A stretch of 64,000 nt of DNA, taken from NCBI RefSeq assembly GCF_002140715.2, contig NZ_NGLE02000001.1, positions 1,771,001 through 1,835,000 of the forward strand, written 5' to 3'. Below the pieces are notes generated by a model. That model worked only from the letters and a program-made list of their open reading frames with translations, did not search any database and was not told where the DNA came from. The stretch is from Enterococcus sp. 4G2_DIV0659. GTDB taxonomy: Bacteria > Bacillota > Bacilli > Lactobacillales > Enterococcaceae. Below, piece after piece: positions 1 to 9,581 of the stretch. The position numbers and the translations under genes are program-made. How positions within the stretch are numbered: position 1 is the stretch's first letter; the number at the start of each line of letters is the position of its first letter.

Positions 1-193
1 TTATGTTGCTAATTTTTTGCCAGGCACGAAGTTCTGTTTCTTGTAGGCAGTCAGCGACATCTTCATTATTTAGAAGTAGTTTATACGCAGAGTTGTACAA
101 CACAACTTGATAGGCTTCACAAAGCTTGATAAATGCTTGTGCATCACCATTTTTTGCTTTTTTGACCAAACGAATTTGTATCCCTTTTTCCAT
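1..193 (-). CDS. RNA polymerase ECF-type sigma factor, N-terminal part (cut by window edge)
   Basis: The reading frame starts at an ATG (193..191) preceded by a GGGGAAAGGGG ribosome site and stays open to the window edge, giving 64 residues. It contains GDAQAF near residues 16-21, then a Tyr-rich helix and the NNEDVADCLQET segment, which match sigma-70 region 2 (core binding) of extracytoplasmic-function sigma factors. Regions 2.4 and 4 lie outside the window. Its target genes cannot be inferred. Identification rests on region 2 alone, so a related sigma-like protein is possible. Confidence 0.72.
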   Translation of the reverse strand, partial: MEKGIQIRLVKKAKNGDAQAFIKLCEAYQVVLYNSAYKLLLNNEDVADCLQETELRAWQKISNI

Positions 194-271
194 AGTTTAC
201 CCCTTTCCCCTATAGCTATTAGACTCTAATTTTAGCAAAAAGGTTTCATTAAAAGTTATTTTTAATAAAAA

Positions 272-312
272 GGTATCTAGGACAAAACTCGTTGAGTTAA
301 GTCCTAGATACC
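272..312 (-). terminator. Rho-independent terminator
   Basis: GGTATCTAGGAC pairs perfectly with GTCCTAGATACC (12 bp, 17-nt loop). On the minus strand the stem is followed directly by TTTTT. It sits 117 bases beyond the stop of the YfhO gene and probably ends that transcript. The rest of 194-428 shows no gene. Confidence 0.7.
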
Positions 313-428
313 AAAAATCCAAATAGACGGAGAGAAAAAGCAGCTACTGTGCTTCGATTACATCAATTTTTAAGCGCTAAATCACAAAGAGTTGAAAGCT
401 TCGGAAATAAGCTGAACACTCTTTTTTA

Positions 429-3065
429 TTATCTTTTTTTCCGTTTCCGTTTATTAGGTTTCACTAAAGCCAGTTTTGGTCTATTTGTCACTCGGACATA
501 AACCACAAACCCACCGATACAAACAATAAACAAAATCACGCCTGGTAAAAAGCCTTCCGGCAGATAAACAAATTCAATTGTATGTTCACCAGCTGTTACA
601 GGAACGCTAACAAATGCTTTTTTAAAGGCTTCAACGGGTACTTTTTTTCCATCAACATAAGCTTTCCAACCTTTATCGTAAGGTATGGTTGTTAAAAGAA
701 CTTGATCTTTATCAGCAGTCAGAGTACCAACGGCTTTCCGTCCTTTTACTGCTAGATCAACGCCTTTGTTTTGGATGGATTTAACGGATTGTTCAAATGC
801 TTTTGTATCTAAGCCGACTACTTTAGGCTCCATAAAGCTAACCGCAGTTGTGCCGTAAAAACTCACTGTAAAGGTTACAGTCGTTGGCTTGTCATAATAA
901 CCGATATTGTAATATTGACCTGTAATATTGATTTGGGATTTTTGACTTACTCCATTGACTGATAGTGTTGCAGTAGAGCTTTCTAGCTGATTAAAATCGG
1001 TCGGAAACAGGCTAAGATAGGCTTGCGTATTCGCTGGTACGTTGACTGTCCAAGTAATATCTTTGGAAACATTGCTTTGTAGTTCCCGATAGGTTACTGA
1101 ATTTGTATTTTGCTCAATTTTTACGTTTGTTTTATTGGTTATTGTTGGTTGGTAAAACCTGAAGTAATTCTGTTTCTGGTCAGCTAACGCATTGAATAAT
1201 TCTGTTTGGCTACTTAAATTATCATTCGCTGGTTGTTTCACTTTATAGATATCTTTTTCAGCTAAAAAGCCTAACGGTAAGGTATTACTATTTTCGTATA
1301 ATGAAAATTTTCCTGCTTTATCTGTAGGGAAATAGCCGAATTTTAATGGATCATTTTCAGAAATATTGTATTTTAAGCCAACTAGAGAATCCATCAACAA
1401 AGTATTGTTTGGGTAACGGATATTCAACCCTGTTCCTCTTGAACGGAAACCTAGGTCATTTAAATAAGAAGAAGAATGACGATTGCGGATGGATGAGAAT
1501 AAGCTGACACCGCTATAGCCATAATTGATACTGTCGTTGGATGAAACAGGATTTAAATTTTCCAAACGATAAAAAGTATCATTTTCCTTTTTCGTTTTAT
1601 CAACTAGTTTTTTGATCGATGGGTAAGGCTCAGAATAAAGACTGCGTGAAGCATAATTCCAGTCGTCTAATATGCCCTTTAACATCGTACTTGTATTAAT
1701 AAATGCTTCAGTTGAAACGAGTAATAGTAATAAAATAATCAGATAATGCATCGGTATTTTTTTCAATTGGTAAAAGATGATTCCAGCAAGATAGAGCAGT
1801 AAAAATAATACAGTAATAACAAAGGCTGAAATCGGAATATAATCGTAACTTGTCGTCCCTTTTGTCCCTTCAGCTAAAGCAAAAATAGCAATCAGCATGA
1901 TTGTAGAACCTGCTAACAAGCCTAAATCATCTAATTTAAATTTTTCAAATCCATATCCTGCTAACAGAACCACTAAGAAAGAAAATAAGAAACTATAGCG
2001 GAACAAGAACATGTTCGGCGCATGCATGCCGTGCCAAAACAGATTGAGTGGGGTGATATAAAAACTAGCAATTAAAATCAGAAATAGGCTGCCGAATAAG
2101 AACTTATTTTTCCGTGGTATTTCTCTTGTGACAAAGTAAAAGACACAGAAAATCAAAGGAAGTAGACCGACATAGATAAACGGTATTGAACCATATTTGG
2201 TTGTATCGTAGACACCGACCATATTTTTCATCACGATATCCCAAAAAGCGGTTGCTTCTGTTTTAAACTGAGTGACTTCAGATAAGGTTTCACCATTTGC
2301 TCGTAAATCAAGCACTGCCGGCAAGACCAAAATCATTGAAGCACCTCCAGCTAAAAGAGAAGTGATGCCATAAGGAATGATCCGCTTTTTATAGAGTTTC
2401 CAATTGGTCAGCATTCGAGCGATAAAGTAGAGGAATGAGAATATCCCGATCATAAAGCCCATATAAAAATTAGAGATAAATAATAGCAAATAGCTGACAA
2501 ATAACAAAACTGGTTTTCGTTCATCCATCAATCGATGAATACCGAGAATAACTAAAGGTAGGTAAGTAAAGGCATCTAGCCACATAATAATTTCTGAATG
2601 TGCGGTGGCAAAAGACATCAAAGCGTAAGGCACGCTAAGCATTACATGCCCCCACTTAGGTATTTTATAGGTATGTTTTGCAAATACCCAAAACGCTAAA
2701 CCAGCGGAACCGATTTTCAATAAAGTAATGAAGTACAGTGCATCAGGAATATTCTGATTGTTAAAAAACAAAACGAGGGGTGTAAATAAGCCACCTAGAT
2801 AATACGAAATCAGAGAAAGGTAGTTTAACCCAAGAGAAGCATTCCAAGTATAAAAAATACTTTGTTTACCATGCAAAACATTATTAAAACTTGCATGGAA
2901 ATTGGAAAATTGTGAAAAAGAATCACTTGCCATCACACTACGGCTGCTTCCTGGATAAATACCCAAGCTTAAATAAATAATGACCATTATTAAAAAAGGA
3001 ATGAAAAAACTAGCGGTCATATAAGGCCAGTTTTCTTTCATGAATGTATGTATTTTTTTCTTCAT
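429..3065 (-). CDS. yfhO: YfhO-family membrane protein (probable teichoic-acid glycosyltransferase)
   Basis: This is an 878-residue integral membrane protein of the YfhO family. It has about a dozen hydrophobic segments over residues 20-480, a large extracytoplasmic C-terminal part, one more membrane segment near the end and a basic tail (NKRKRKKR). In Bacillus and Listeria, YfhO proteins act as GT-C fold transferases that add sugars from undecaprenyl carriers to lipoteichoic or wall teichoic acid; that is family knowledge, and the substrate here is unknown. The start is the ATG at 3065 (MKKKIHTFMKE) because GAGGT lies 6 bases upstream; the frame is open for 17 codons further upstream without a good ribosome site. 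No csbB- or gtcA-like partner is adjacent. Confidence 0.85.
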   Translation of the reverse strand: MKKKIHTFMKENWPYMTASFFIPFLIMVIIYLSLGIYPGSSRSVMASDSFSQFSNFHASFNNVLHGKQSIFYTWNASLGLNYLSLISYYLGGLFTPLVLFFNNQNIPDALYFITLLKIGSAGLAFWVFAKHTYKIPKWGHVMLSVPYALMSFATAHSEIIMWLDAFTYLPLVILGIHRLMDERKPVLLFVSYLLLFISNFYMGFMIGIFSFLYFIARMLTNWKLYKKRIIPYGITSLLAGGASMILVLPAVLDLRANGETLSEVTQFKTEATAFWDIVMKNMVGVYDTTKYGSIPFIYVGLLPLIFCVFYFVTREIPRKNKFLFGSLFLILIASFYITPLNLFWHGMHAPNMFLFRYSFLFSFLVVLLAGYGFEKFKLDDLGLLAGSTIMLIAIFALAEGTKGTTSYDYIPISAFVITVLFLLLYLAGIIFYQLKKIPMHYLIILLLLLVSTEAFINTSTMLKGILDDWNYASRSLYSEPYPSIKKLVDKTKKENDTFYRLENLNPVSSNDSINYGYSGVSLFSSIRNRHSSSYLNDLGFRSRGTGLNIRYPNNTLLMDSLVGLKYNISENDPLKFGYFPTDKAGKFSLYENSNTLPLGFLAEKDIYKVKQPANDNLSSQTELFNALADQKQNYFRFYQPTITNKTNVKIEQNTNSVTYRELQSNVSKDITWTVNVPANTQAYLSLFPTDFNQLESSTATLSVNGVSQKSQINITGQYYNIGYYDKPTTVTFTVSFYGTTAVSFMEPKVVGLDTKAFEQSVKSIQNKGVDLAVKGRKAVGTLTADKDQVLLTTIPYDKGWKAYVDGKKVPVEAFKKAFVSVPVTAGEHTIEFVYLPEGFLPGVILFIVCIGGFVVYVRVTNRPKLALVKPNKRKRKKR

Positions 3066-3277
3066 AATCAACCTCACAACGTATAAAATAGAATATATAT
3101 AGTTTAGCATATCCATCGAAAAATTGATTGTAAGAAAGAAAAAAATTAAAGAAAATCGAAGAGTTGGCTAAATAAAACCGCTGACTGGTTTATTTTGTTG
3201 ATAATTTATGTAATATTATAAAAATAAGCGTATAATAAACGATAGAATAGAATCATTATAGAAAGTAAGGGATAGTT

Positions 3278-4288
3278 ATGTGCACAGGGATTCACTTGAA
3301 ATCAGTAGAAGAAAATCATTATTTGGGTAGGACACAGGAATACAATATCGATTTTGATTACGTTGGCGTGCAAATTCCTGCAAAACTGATGATTTCTGAA
3401 GGGATCGAAAAATGGCAGACAGCTTATTCAGTATTGGGTATGGGGATTAAAGAAAATTCGCAAACTGCCGCTCAAAGTGTAGTTGATGGCGTGAACGAAT
3501 GGGGCTTAGGGGGAATTACTCAATATTTTGCGGAATTTAACCAATACTCAACTGTTGAAGAAATCAAGTATGTAGGGAAATTTCCATTACTAGCGGAGCA
3601 ATTTGTTTTTTGGATATTAGCCAATTGCAAAGATACAAAAGAAGTGGAAGAAAAAATTTTAGAGGTAGCCATCGCTGATCTATCCTCAACGGGAAAAGCG
3701 CCAGGCTTGCCACAGCATTTTATGTTTACAGATGCAAGTGGGCGGACAATTGTTGTCGAACCGTCGCAAAAATTAGGTTTTGATGTTTATGAAAATCCGA
3801 TTGGTGTCATGACGAACAGTCCCAAGTTTGACTGGCATGTGACGAATTTAGAAAATTATACAGGCTTATCTGCTCTCAATGAAAAAGACGCAATGTTTAA
3901 TGAGCGTCAAGTTCTTTCAGCTGGGAAAGGTTCAGGCTTACATGGGATTCCAGGCGACTATACGCCTGCTTCACGTTTTGTCAGAGCTGCGTATTTGTTG
4001 AAACTGAGTGATCCTGTTGGGGATAAAGCCATTATCAACAAAGCGTTTCACATTTTATCCACATCGGATATTGTTAAAGGTGTGATCAAATTGGATGAGC
4101 CAGAAGGTCAAGACCTACAATATACACAATATACGTCGATTTATGATTTAAGCAAAAAACAGATGTATGTGAAAATGTATGATAATTTTACGATTCAAAC
4201 AATCAGTTTTGATGAGTCCGTTAGAAATGATGAGCAAATCACAAGTTATGACTTAGTAAAAACACCGCAATATAAGACATTGAATTAG
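3278..4288 (+). CDS. Choloylglycine hydrolase / penicillin acylase family amidase (Ntn hydrolase)
   Basis: The 336-residue protein begins MCTGIH, so Cys2 is exposed as the N-terminal nucleophile after Met removal, as in bile-salt hydrolases and penicillin V acylases. Other family positions are visible: Arg18 in LGRTQEY, an Asn in VNEWGLGG, Asn in VMTNSPKF and Arg in TPASRFVRA. Position 21 is Glu where bile-salt hydrolases have Asp, and the TQEY segment differs from the usual N-F-D, so classic bile-salt specificity is doubtful. Related proteins cleave linear amides such as conjugated bile acids, penicillin V or acyl-homoserine lactones. No signal peptide is seen, so it is cytoplasmic. It is transcribed alone, convergent with the next gene. 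Confidence 0.85.
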   Translation: MCTGIHLKSVEENHYLGRTQEYNIDFDYVGVQIPAKLMISEGIEKWQTAYSVLGMGIKENSQTAAQSVVDGVNEWGLGGITQYFAEFNQYSTVEEIKYVGKFPLLAEQFVFWILANCKDTKEVEEKILEVAIADLSSTGKAPGLPQHFMFTDASGRTIVVEPSQKLGFDVYENPIGVMTNSPKFDWHVTNLENYTGLSALNEKDAMFNERQVLSAGKGSGLHGIPGDYTPASRFVRAAYLLKLSDPVGDKAIINKAFHILSTSDIVKGVIKLDEPEGQDLQYTQYTSIYDLSKKQMYVKMYDNFTIQTISFDESVRNDEQITSYDLVKTPQYKTLN

Positions 4289-4296
4289 AGTATGAA

Positions 4297-4350
4297 AAAA
4301 TAGTAGGAGATAGATTCATCCATTGACGAGTCTATCCCCTACTATTTTTA
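4297..4350. terminator. Bidirectional terminator between convergent genes
   Basis: AAAATAGTAGGAGATAGA pairs with TCTATCCCCTACTATTTT. It is flanked by A-rich and T-rich tracts, so it can end transcription from both sides. Its right arm overlaps the stop codon of the minus-strand PHP gene. Confidence 0.85.
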
Positions 4351-5175
4351 AAGCCAATGTTTGATTTTATCATACCCGTGCCCAACATCGGTTAAAGCAT
4401 GAGTGTCAGATCCATAAACAAGGGGAATCTCTAAGTCAGTTGCTTTTTCAGTTATCCACACCTGTGGATAAGTCTGTTGATAACCCTGTTTATAAAATCC
4501 TGCCGTGTTTAAATCTAAGCTGTATTTTTCCTGCTGTACCCGTGTTAAAAGGGTGTGGACAAGTTCTTTATTTTCGGAAGAATAGTCCGTAGATTCATCG
4601 AAGAAACGTTCGAATTTTTGACACAAAGAAATATGGCCTAAACGTGTAGGCTTAAAAGCGCCAAGATCTGCTTCTAAAGAGGCTAAAACCTTTAGATAGT
4701 AGCTTTTTTGAGCATTTTCAAAGCTACCTAAATAGTCCACAACACCAGTTTTATACTCCTCAAAAGAATAGTCAATACCGCGTAAACCACCGTCTCCTTC
4801 GAGAAAGTGTACCGATAAAATCCCATCATCTGTTTGAGGGCCATATTCGGCTAAAAAATCTTTCGTCCAACCCTCGAATTCTGAAAAATAATCCAATTCA
4901 AACCCAATGTGTATAATAATGTCCGAGGCATATTTTTTCCGCAAATACCCCATCCTTTTGAAATAGTTATCCACATCATTTAAAGCCATCGAAGCAGTTG
5001 TCCACACCACAGAATCTCCTGCTACATATTTCGCTATGCCGGTAGGTAAAGGAGCATGTTCTGTAATGCTGTATTCTTTAAAACCTAAACGAATGGCCTG
5101 TTGGATTAGAAGTTCAGTGTCCTCGACTTTTCCATGTGGACAAAATTCTGTGTGAGTATGACCGTCACGTTTCAT
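4348..5175 (-). CDS. PHP-domain phosphatase, histidinol-phosphatase (HisJ/HisK) family
   Basis: This 275-residue protein has the PHP metal-binding signature DGHTHTEFCPHG at residues 4-15, ITEHAPL near 38, a Glu in IHIGFELDYF, and YGSDTHALTDVGHGY near the C-terminus. These His/Asp/Glu clusters bind the metal ions used for phosphoester hydrolysis. Members dephosphorylate histidinol phosphate in histidine synthesis, but no his genes lie nearby, so the substrate may differ. The start is well set by AAAGGAGG 8 bases upstream. Transcription is monocistronic and shares the bidirectional terminator with the amidase gene. Confidence 0.85.
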   Translation of the reverse strand: MKRDGHTHTEFCPHGKVEDTELLIQQAIRLGFKEYSITEHAPLPTGIAKYVAGDSVVWTTASMALNDVDNYFKRMGYLRKKYASDIIIHIGFELDYFSEFEGWTKDFLAEYGPQTDDGILSVHFLEGDGGLRGIDYSFEEYKTGVVDYLGSFENAQKSYYLKVLASLEADLGAFKPTRLGHISLCQKFERFFDESTDYSSENKELVHTLLTRVQQEKYSLDLNTAGFYKQGYQQTYPQVWITEKATDLEIPLVYGSDTHALTDVGHGYDKIKHWL

Positions 5176-5485
5176 AAGAAAACCTCCTTTATTGTTTATA
5201 CGTTTTGTGTTTACTTATACCCAGTGTAGCAAAAGGATTTTAAATTGTATATCTGCAATTAAATATAAGTTTATCCAATTTTAATTTATTTTTATTAATA
5301 GATAAACAGGATCTTAGTATAAATAATTGTATTATTTGTAAAAACTACAATTCTTATTGATTTATTAAATATAATCTTTTAAACTAGTAGATGGGAAACT
5401 GATAAGGCATTAAAAGTAGGTAGGCTCTTCATATTCCAGTGTCTGTTGTCTGTTGCACTGGTTTGATATACGGAGGTGACTGCCT
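5176..5485. other. AT-rich intergenic stretch
   Basis: This should hold the promoter of the PHP phosphatase on the minus strand and that of the broken small gene on the plus strand, but no clear -35/-10 pair was convincing. A CCAGTG...CACTGG inverted repeat (about 5432-5455) sits just before the small gene. No other coding potential was seen. Confidence 0.4.
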
Positions 5486-5787
5486 ATGGTACAGATAAGC
5501 ATTTTGTATCAATACAGCGAAATCCTTTTTAATTTTATTTTAGAGGGAAACTTTTTGCAGGAATAACAACTGGTATAGGTTCACTTTTAGCACAACTTCC
5601 TTTATGGCAAGTGTTTATCTTTACAATTTGGCCGTATTTAATTGCGGTTATTGTGTATTTTATCTTATGGGTCTTAGAAGAAAAGACTCATAAGAATAAG
5701 CGAGAATACAACAAAGAATTGTTAGGCATGAAGCAAGCACACGAGTTAGCAATGCTGAAAGCAAAAAAAAATACTCACATTAAGTGA
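5486..5787 (+). pseudogene. Small membrane-protein gene broken by a frameshift at a T5 tract
   Basis: A strong ribosome site (GGAGGTGA) precedes an ATG at 5486. The frame runs 26 codons and stops at 5564-5566. The overlapping -1 frame is open from 5533 to a TGA at 5785-5787 and has no start codon of its own. It encodes a membrane-protein-like sequence with GITTGIGSLLAQLPLWQVF, a second hydrophobic stretch and a charged helical tail (HKNKREYNKELLGMKQAHE). One extra T in the CTTTTTG run at 5551-5557 would fuse the two frames into a protein of about 100 residues. I do not recognise the family; the two-helix plus coiled-tail design resembles small phage or holin-like proteins. A sequencing error or natural decay are both possible. 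Confidence 0.5.
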
Positions 5788-5791
5788 GTAT
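5763..5791 (-). terminator. Minus-strand Rho-independent terminator
   Basis: ATACTCAC and GTGAGTAT form an 8-bp stem with a 5-nt loop. On the minus strand a run of eight T residues follows at once. No minus-strand gene is evident upstream, so this could end an antisense RNA to the broken gene. Confidence 0.6.
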
Positions 5792-5940
5792 AGCTGAATC
5801 GATGATTTGCAAAGTCTGGAAAACGCGCAAATCATTTCAGTATAGAGTTTTGTACTGGGGAAATGAGGAGTCAGGCTACGTTTTTCTGCGTAGGAGCTTA
5901 TCCTTTTCCTGAGACGTGATGTAGGAGTCACGTCTTTTTT
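5790..5940 (+). ncRNA. Candidate structured RNA ending in a terminator
   Basis: Consecutive hairpins are visible. CTGAA...ATGATTTGC pairs with GCAAATCAT...TTCAG at about 5793-5842. There are shorter CAGTA/TACTG and CTACG/CGTAG stems, and a final AGACGTGA/TCACGTCT stem with TTTTTT at 5912-5940. No open frame with a ribosome site lies inside. It could be a stand-alone small RNA or the 3' untranslated region of the broken gene. No known RNA family was recognised and no promoter is obvious. Confidence 0.4.
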
Positions 5941-6112
5941 AGTCTCAAAATATGAAAATAAATCTACTAACACATATTTTACAGTTTAAGCATACACATA
6001 TTTGCTGAAAAATTCAAGTGTTTGAGGTTTTTTTACTGAAAACAGCGATTTTTTGTAGAAATTATGCAAGTTAGATACCTAAACACATTATTTTTTCTGC
6101 AACCTTGTTTTA

Positions 6113-7360
6113 CTATTTCCGATACTGTCCATCACCATAGACAATATACTTTGTCGAAGTCAACTCAGCTAAGCCCATTGGTCCGCGCGCATGTAATTTT
6201 TGTGTGCTGATTCCGATTTCTGCACCAAAACCAAAAACAAATCCATCGGTAAATCGTGTAGAAGCATTAGCATAAACGGCTGCCGCATCAACTTGTTTTA
6301 AAAATTGTTGCGTAGCAAAATAATTATCACTAATAATACTTTCTGAATGTTTAGTATTGTAGCGATTGATATGGTGAATAGCTTCTTCTAACGAATCCAC
6401 GACTTTTACGGCCAAAATGAAATCATTAAATTCAGTTTCCCAGTCTGTCTCTGTTGCTGGGATAGAACGCTCAAAAATGGCTAGTGCTCGTTCGTCAGCA
6501 CGTAATTCCACCTTATATTCATTCAATGCTTTTTCAATAACAGGTAAGAAATCTGCTGCTACCTCTTGATGGATCAATAAGGTTTCTGCTGCATTACAAA
6601 CAGAAGGACGTTGGCATTTTGCATTGACGATAATATTTGTTGCCATCTCTAATTGAGCGTCCTTATCGATATAGACATGACAATTACCAGTTCCTGTTTC
6701 AATGACAGGGACAGTTGCGGTTGTTAAAACAGTTTTGATTAAATTAGCTCCTCCACGAGGAATTAACACGTCTAGATAATCGTTTAATTTCATTAATTGT
6801 TGAGCTATTTCTCTAGAAGTATCGTCAACAAATTGAATCGCAAAAGGAGAAGCGTCTTTTTGTTTTAGCGCTTGTTGTAAAACTGTCACAAGGATTTGAT
6901 TTGAGTGAAACGCTTCTTTGCCTCCTCGTAAAATAACCGCATTCCCGGTTTTGAAGCAAAGACTGGCTGCATCTGTCGTTACATTTGGGCGAGATTCATA
7001 AATGATCCCAATTACCCCTAAAGGAACACGTTGTTTACCAATCATCAGGCCATCTTCGTTTTTCCACATGTTATCCACTTCGCCGATTGGGTCAGGTAAT
7101 GTGGCTACTTGTCGGATGCCTTCAGCCATCTCTTTGATCCGCTCATCGGTTAAGCGTAAGCGATCCATCATAGCTTCTGTAATGCCATTTTCTTTTGCTT
7201 GGGCTAAGTCTTTTTGATTTTCGGTTAAGATTGTTTTCGTGTTTTTTTCTAATTCAAAAGCCATATGCAGCAATAAATCGTTTTTGGTTTTAGTATCCAT
7301 TAATCCCAGTTGATAGGCAGTTTCTTTTGCTTGTTTGCCTAAACGTATTAAATCAGTCAT
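6113..7360 (-). CDS. proA: Glutamate-5-semialdehyde dehydrogenase (gamma-glutamyl phosphate reductase)
   Basis: This 415-residue ProA carries out the second step of proline synthesis, NADPH-dependent reduction of gamma-glutamyl phosphate. Family landmarks are [16 protein letters not shown] near residue 115, [20 protein letters not shown] and the catalytic cysteine in [13 protein letters not shown]. The C-terminal [19 protein letters not shown] is typical. A GGAGG ribosome site lies 9 bases before the ATG. It follows proB by 21 bases on the same strand, so the two form a proBA operon. The cytoplasmic enzyme works with ProB, which makes its unstable substrate. Confidence 0.96.
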   Translation of the reverse strand: MTDLIRLGKQAKETAYQLGLMDTKTKNDLLLHMAFELEKNTKTILTENQKDLAQAKENGITEAMMDRLRLTDERIKEMAEGIRQVATLPDPIGEVDNMWKNEDGLMIGKQRVPLGVIGIIYESRPNVTTDAASLCFKTGNAVILRGGKEAFHSNQILVTVLQQALKQKDASPFAIQFVDDTSREIAQQLMKLNDYLDVLIPRGGANLIKTVLTTATVPVIETGTGNCHVYIDKDAQLEMATNIIVNAKCQRPSVCNAAETLLIHQEVAADFLPVIEKALNEYKVELRADERALAIFERSIPATETDWETEFNDFILAVKVVDSLEEAIHHINRYNTKHSESIISDNYFATQQFLKQVDAAAVYANASTRFTDGFVFGFGAEIGISTQKLHARGPMGLAELTSTKYIVYGDGQYRK

Positions 7361-7381
7361 ACAATGTGCCTCCTTCTTTTA

Positions 7382-8176
7382 TTAAATAAATAATGTGCCG
7401 ACCCTATCCCCAGCTAAAATATCAAAGATAATCTTTGGTTGTTTTCCATTTGCTAAAACCATGGCACTGTTATGTTCTAATACACGTTCAGCGGCTTTGA
7501 GTTTGCTATACATACCACCAGTTCCAAATCGGCTACCTTTGCCGCCTGCTAATTGTAATAGTTCATCATTGATTTCGTTGATTTCAGAGAATAGTGTGGC
7601 CTCTTTATTGGTATTTGGGTTATCAGAGAAGAAGCCATCGATATCTGATAGCATAATCAACGCTTCTGCTTGAATCAATTGTGTAACGATAGCTGACAGT
7701 TGATCGTTATCGCCAAATTTTGTTAAATGATCCAATTCATCAATAGCAACAGTGTCATTTTCGTTAACGACCGGAATGATACCCATTTTTAGGAGTTGTT
7801 CTATCGTGTTGGTTACGTTTTTACGACTTTCAGGGTACTCGATGACATCTCTAGTCAGTAGTAGTTGAGCGATTTGTTGGCTATACGTTAAAAATCGTTG
7901 ATTATAAATATTCATCAATTCTGCTTGACCAACAGCCGCGACTGCTTGTTGCTCTGGGATGGTTGGCGGGCGTTTGTCCATCGCTAATTTATTTAAACCG
8001 ACACCAATCGCGCCTGATGAGACTAAAATAATCTCTTTTCCTTGATTGCGTAGGTCAGCTAAAGTAAAGGCCAATTGGTCGATGGCGCTTAAATTGATAT
8101 TTCCATTAGGGTAAATCAATGTACTTGTGCCAACTTTAATTACGATCCGTTTTGCATCTTTTAATTGTTTTCGCAT
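7382..8176 (-). CDS. proB: Glutamate 5-kinase
   Basis: The 264-residue ProB phosphorylates glutamate to gamma-glutamyl phosphate, the first committed and usually proline-inhibited step of proline synthesis. It is an amino-acid-kinase fold protein with IVIKVGTSTLIY at the N-terminus, LVSSGAIGVGL, VNENDTVAID, KFGDNDQLSA and GTGGMYSKLKAA. It stops after the kinase domain, so it lacks the C-terminal PUA domain found in longer ProB proteins such as that of E. coli. The start at 8176 is chosen for the GAGG site 6 bases upstream; the next in-frame ATG is only four codons earlier. It is the first gene of the proBA operon. Confidence 0.95.
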   Translation of the reverse strand: MRKQLKDAKRIVIKVGTSTLIYPNGNINLSAIDQLAFTLADLRNQGKEIILVSSGAIGVGLNKLAMDKRPPTIPEQQAVAAVGQAELMNIYNQRFLTYSQQIAQLLLTRDVIEYPESRKNVTNTIEQLLKMGIIPVVNENDTVAIDELDHLTKFGDNDQLSAIVTQLIQAEALIMLSDIDGFFSDNPNTNKEATLFSEINEINDELLQLAGGKGSRFGTGGMYSKLKAAERVLEHNSAMVLANGKQPKIIFDILAGDRVGTLFI

Positions 8177-8272
8177 GGTTATCCTCACTTATTAGCGGCG
8201 TATATAGAAGTGTATCGCTAGGTAAAACAAGCAGACATTCTTCTAGATGGCCATTTTCGTTTATTTGCAAGA

Positions 8273-8308
8273 AAGCTTGGACAAAAAATTCTGCTTTTGT
8301 CCAAGCTT
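8273..8308. terminator. Terminator hairpin after the ser operon
   Basis: AAGCTTGGACAAAA pairs with TTTTGTCCAAGCTT (14 bp, 8-nt loop). It lies just past the stop of the DUF1015 gene and before proB, separating the two minus-strand operons. Confidence 0.7.
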
Positions 8309-8336
8309 AGATTTTTTATTCTTCTATTTTACAATG

Positions 8337-9581
8337 TTATACGTCATTTGTCTCTAAATCATGAATAAATAATCCACTTAACAATTTAGGTTCAAACCAA
8401 GTTGATTTTGGCGGCATGATTTTTCCAGCATCAGCGACGCGTAATAAATCATCCATGGTTGTTGGATAAACAGCAAAAGCGACAGTCCATTGTCCGCTAT
8501 CTACTAAGTGTTCTAGCTCCTTCATTCCTCGAATGCCGCCGACAAAGTCGATCCGTTTATCTGTACGAACATCTTGAATGTCAAAAATATCAGCAAATAC
8601 GTGATGTTGAAGTAAAGAGACATCTAAACCATCAACTGGGTCATTGGATAAAATGGATTCTTTAGCGGTCAAAGCAAACCATTGTCCGTCCAAGTACATA
8701 CCGAAAGTTTTCGGTTGTGTTGGCTTGCCGTCTTCTACTTTTGAGAGAGTGAAGTTTTGTTCTAATTGCTCAAAAAAATCGTCTCCGATTGGTACATTTA
8801 ACACACGATTATAGTCCAAAATTTCTAATTCTTCTTTAGGAAAAATCACGGATAAAAAGTAGTTGAATTCGGCTGAGTCAAAGGTTTCAGCTTGTTCTGC
8901 TTTTTTCTTTTGTCCTACTTTGACTGCTGATTCTGTTCGATGATGACCGTCTGCAATGTATAAGGCTGGCACGTCTTTTGCAAAAGTAGTGATGAATTGT
9001 TCAATGGTCTCATCTTGATCAATCAGCCATACTCGATGTGTGACTTCATGAAAACTAGTAAAATCATATACTGGATCATGGGTGTGTTTCCATTGATCCA
9101 TTAAGGATTGAATTTGTTGATTTCGACGGTATGTTAGAAAAATCGGGCTAGTATTCGCATCGCATGTTTCGATATGACGGATACGGTCAATTTCTTTTTC
9201 TGGACGGGTAAATTCGTGTTTTTTGATTTTTCCTTCACTATAATCGGCAATAGATGTACAGGCCACAAGTCCAGTTTGGGCACGTCCGTTCATGATTAAT
9301 TCGTAGAGATATAGATGGGGTTGTTCATCTTGAATCAACCATTGTTTTTGTAAAAATTCATGTAAATTACTAGCAGCTTTCTCATAGACTTGATCGTCAT
9401 AAGGCGAAAGGGTTTCAGGTAAATCGATTTCTGCTTTATCGATGTGCAAGTAAGAATGCGGGTTATTTTCACCTAGTTCACGTGCTTCAGCAGAATTTAA
9501 GACATCGTAAGGCAAAGTTGCAACATTTTTGCTAACTTCTGCTGCTGGTCGAATACTTTTAAATGGATGGATCGTAACCAT
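8337..9581 (-). CDS. DUF1015 family protein, in the serine operon
   Basis: This 414-residue soluble protein belongs to the DUF1015 family. It starts with HPFKSIRPA and LPYDVLNSAEARELGENNPHS, and contains YIADGHHRTESAVK in the middle; the GHHR element is a constant feature of the family. Its biochemical role is not established to my knowledge. The ATG overlaps the SerA stop codon by one base, so the protein is translationally coupled to SerA and is the last gene of a serC-serA-DUF1015 operon. Its recurrent linkage to serine synthesis genes in Firmicutes suggests a metabolic or regulatory role linked to phosphoserine, but that is inference. Confidence 0.82.
   Translation of the reverse strand: MVTIHPFKSIRPAAEVSKNVATLPYDVLNSAEARELGENNPHSYLHIDKAEIDLPETLSPYDDQVYEKAASNLHEFLQKQWLIQDEQPHLYLYELIMNGRAQTGLVACTSIADYSEGKIKKHEFTRPEKEIDRIRHIETCDANTSPIFLTYRRNQQIQSLMDQWKHTHDPVYDFTSFHEVTHRVWLIDQDETIEQFITTFAKDVPALYIADGHHRTESAVKVGQKKKAEQAETFDSAEFNYFLSVIFPKEELEILDYNRVLNVPIGDDFFEQLEQNFTLSKVEDGKPTQPKTFGMYLDGQWFALTAKESILSNDPVDGLDVSLLQHHVFADIFDIQDVRTDKRIDFVGGIRGMKELEHLVDSGQWTVAFAVYPTTMDDLLRVADAGKIMPPKSTWFEPKLLSGLFIHDLETNDV

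Noticed and set aside
5746..5973. A 75-codon minus-strand frame over the structured region
   Set aside because: Its composition follows the hairpins of the other strand, it has no ribosome site, and a minus-strand terminator lies inside its 3' end. An RNA explanation fits better.
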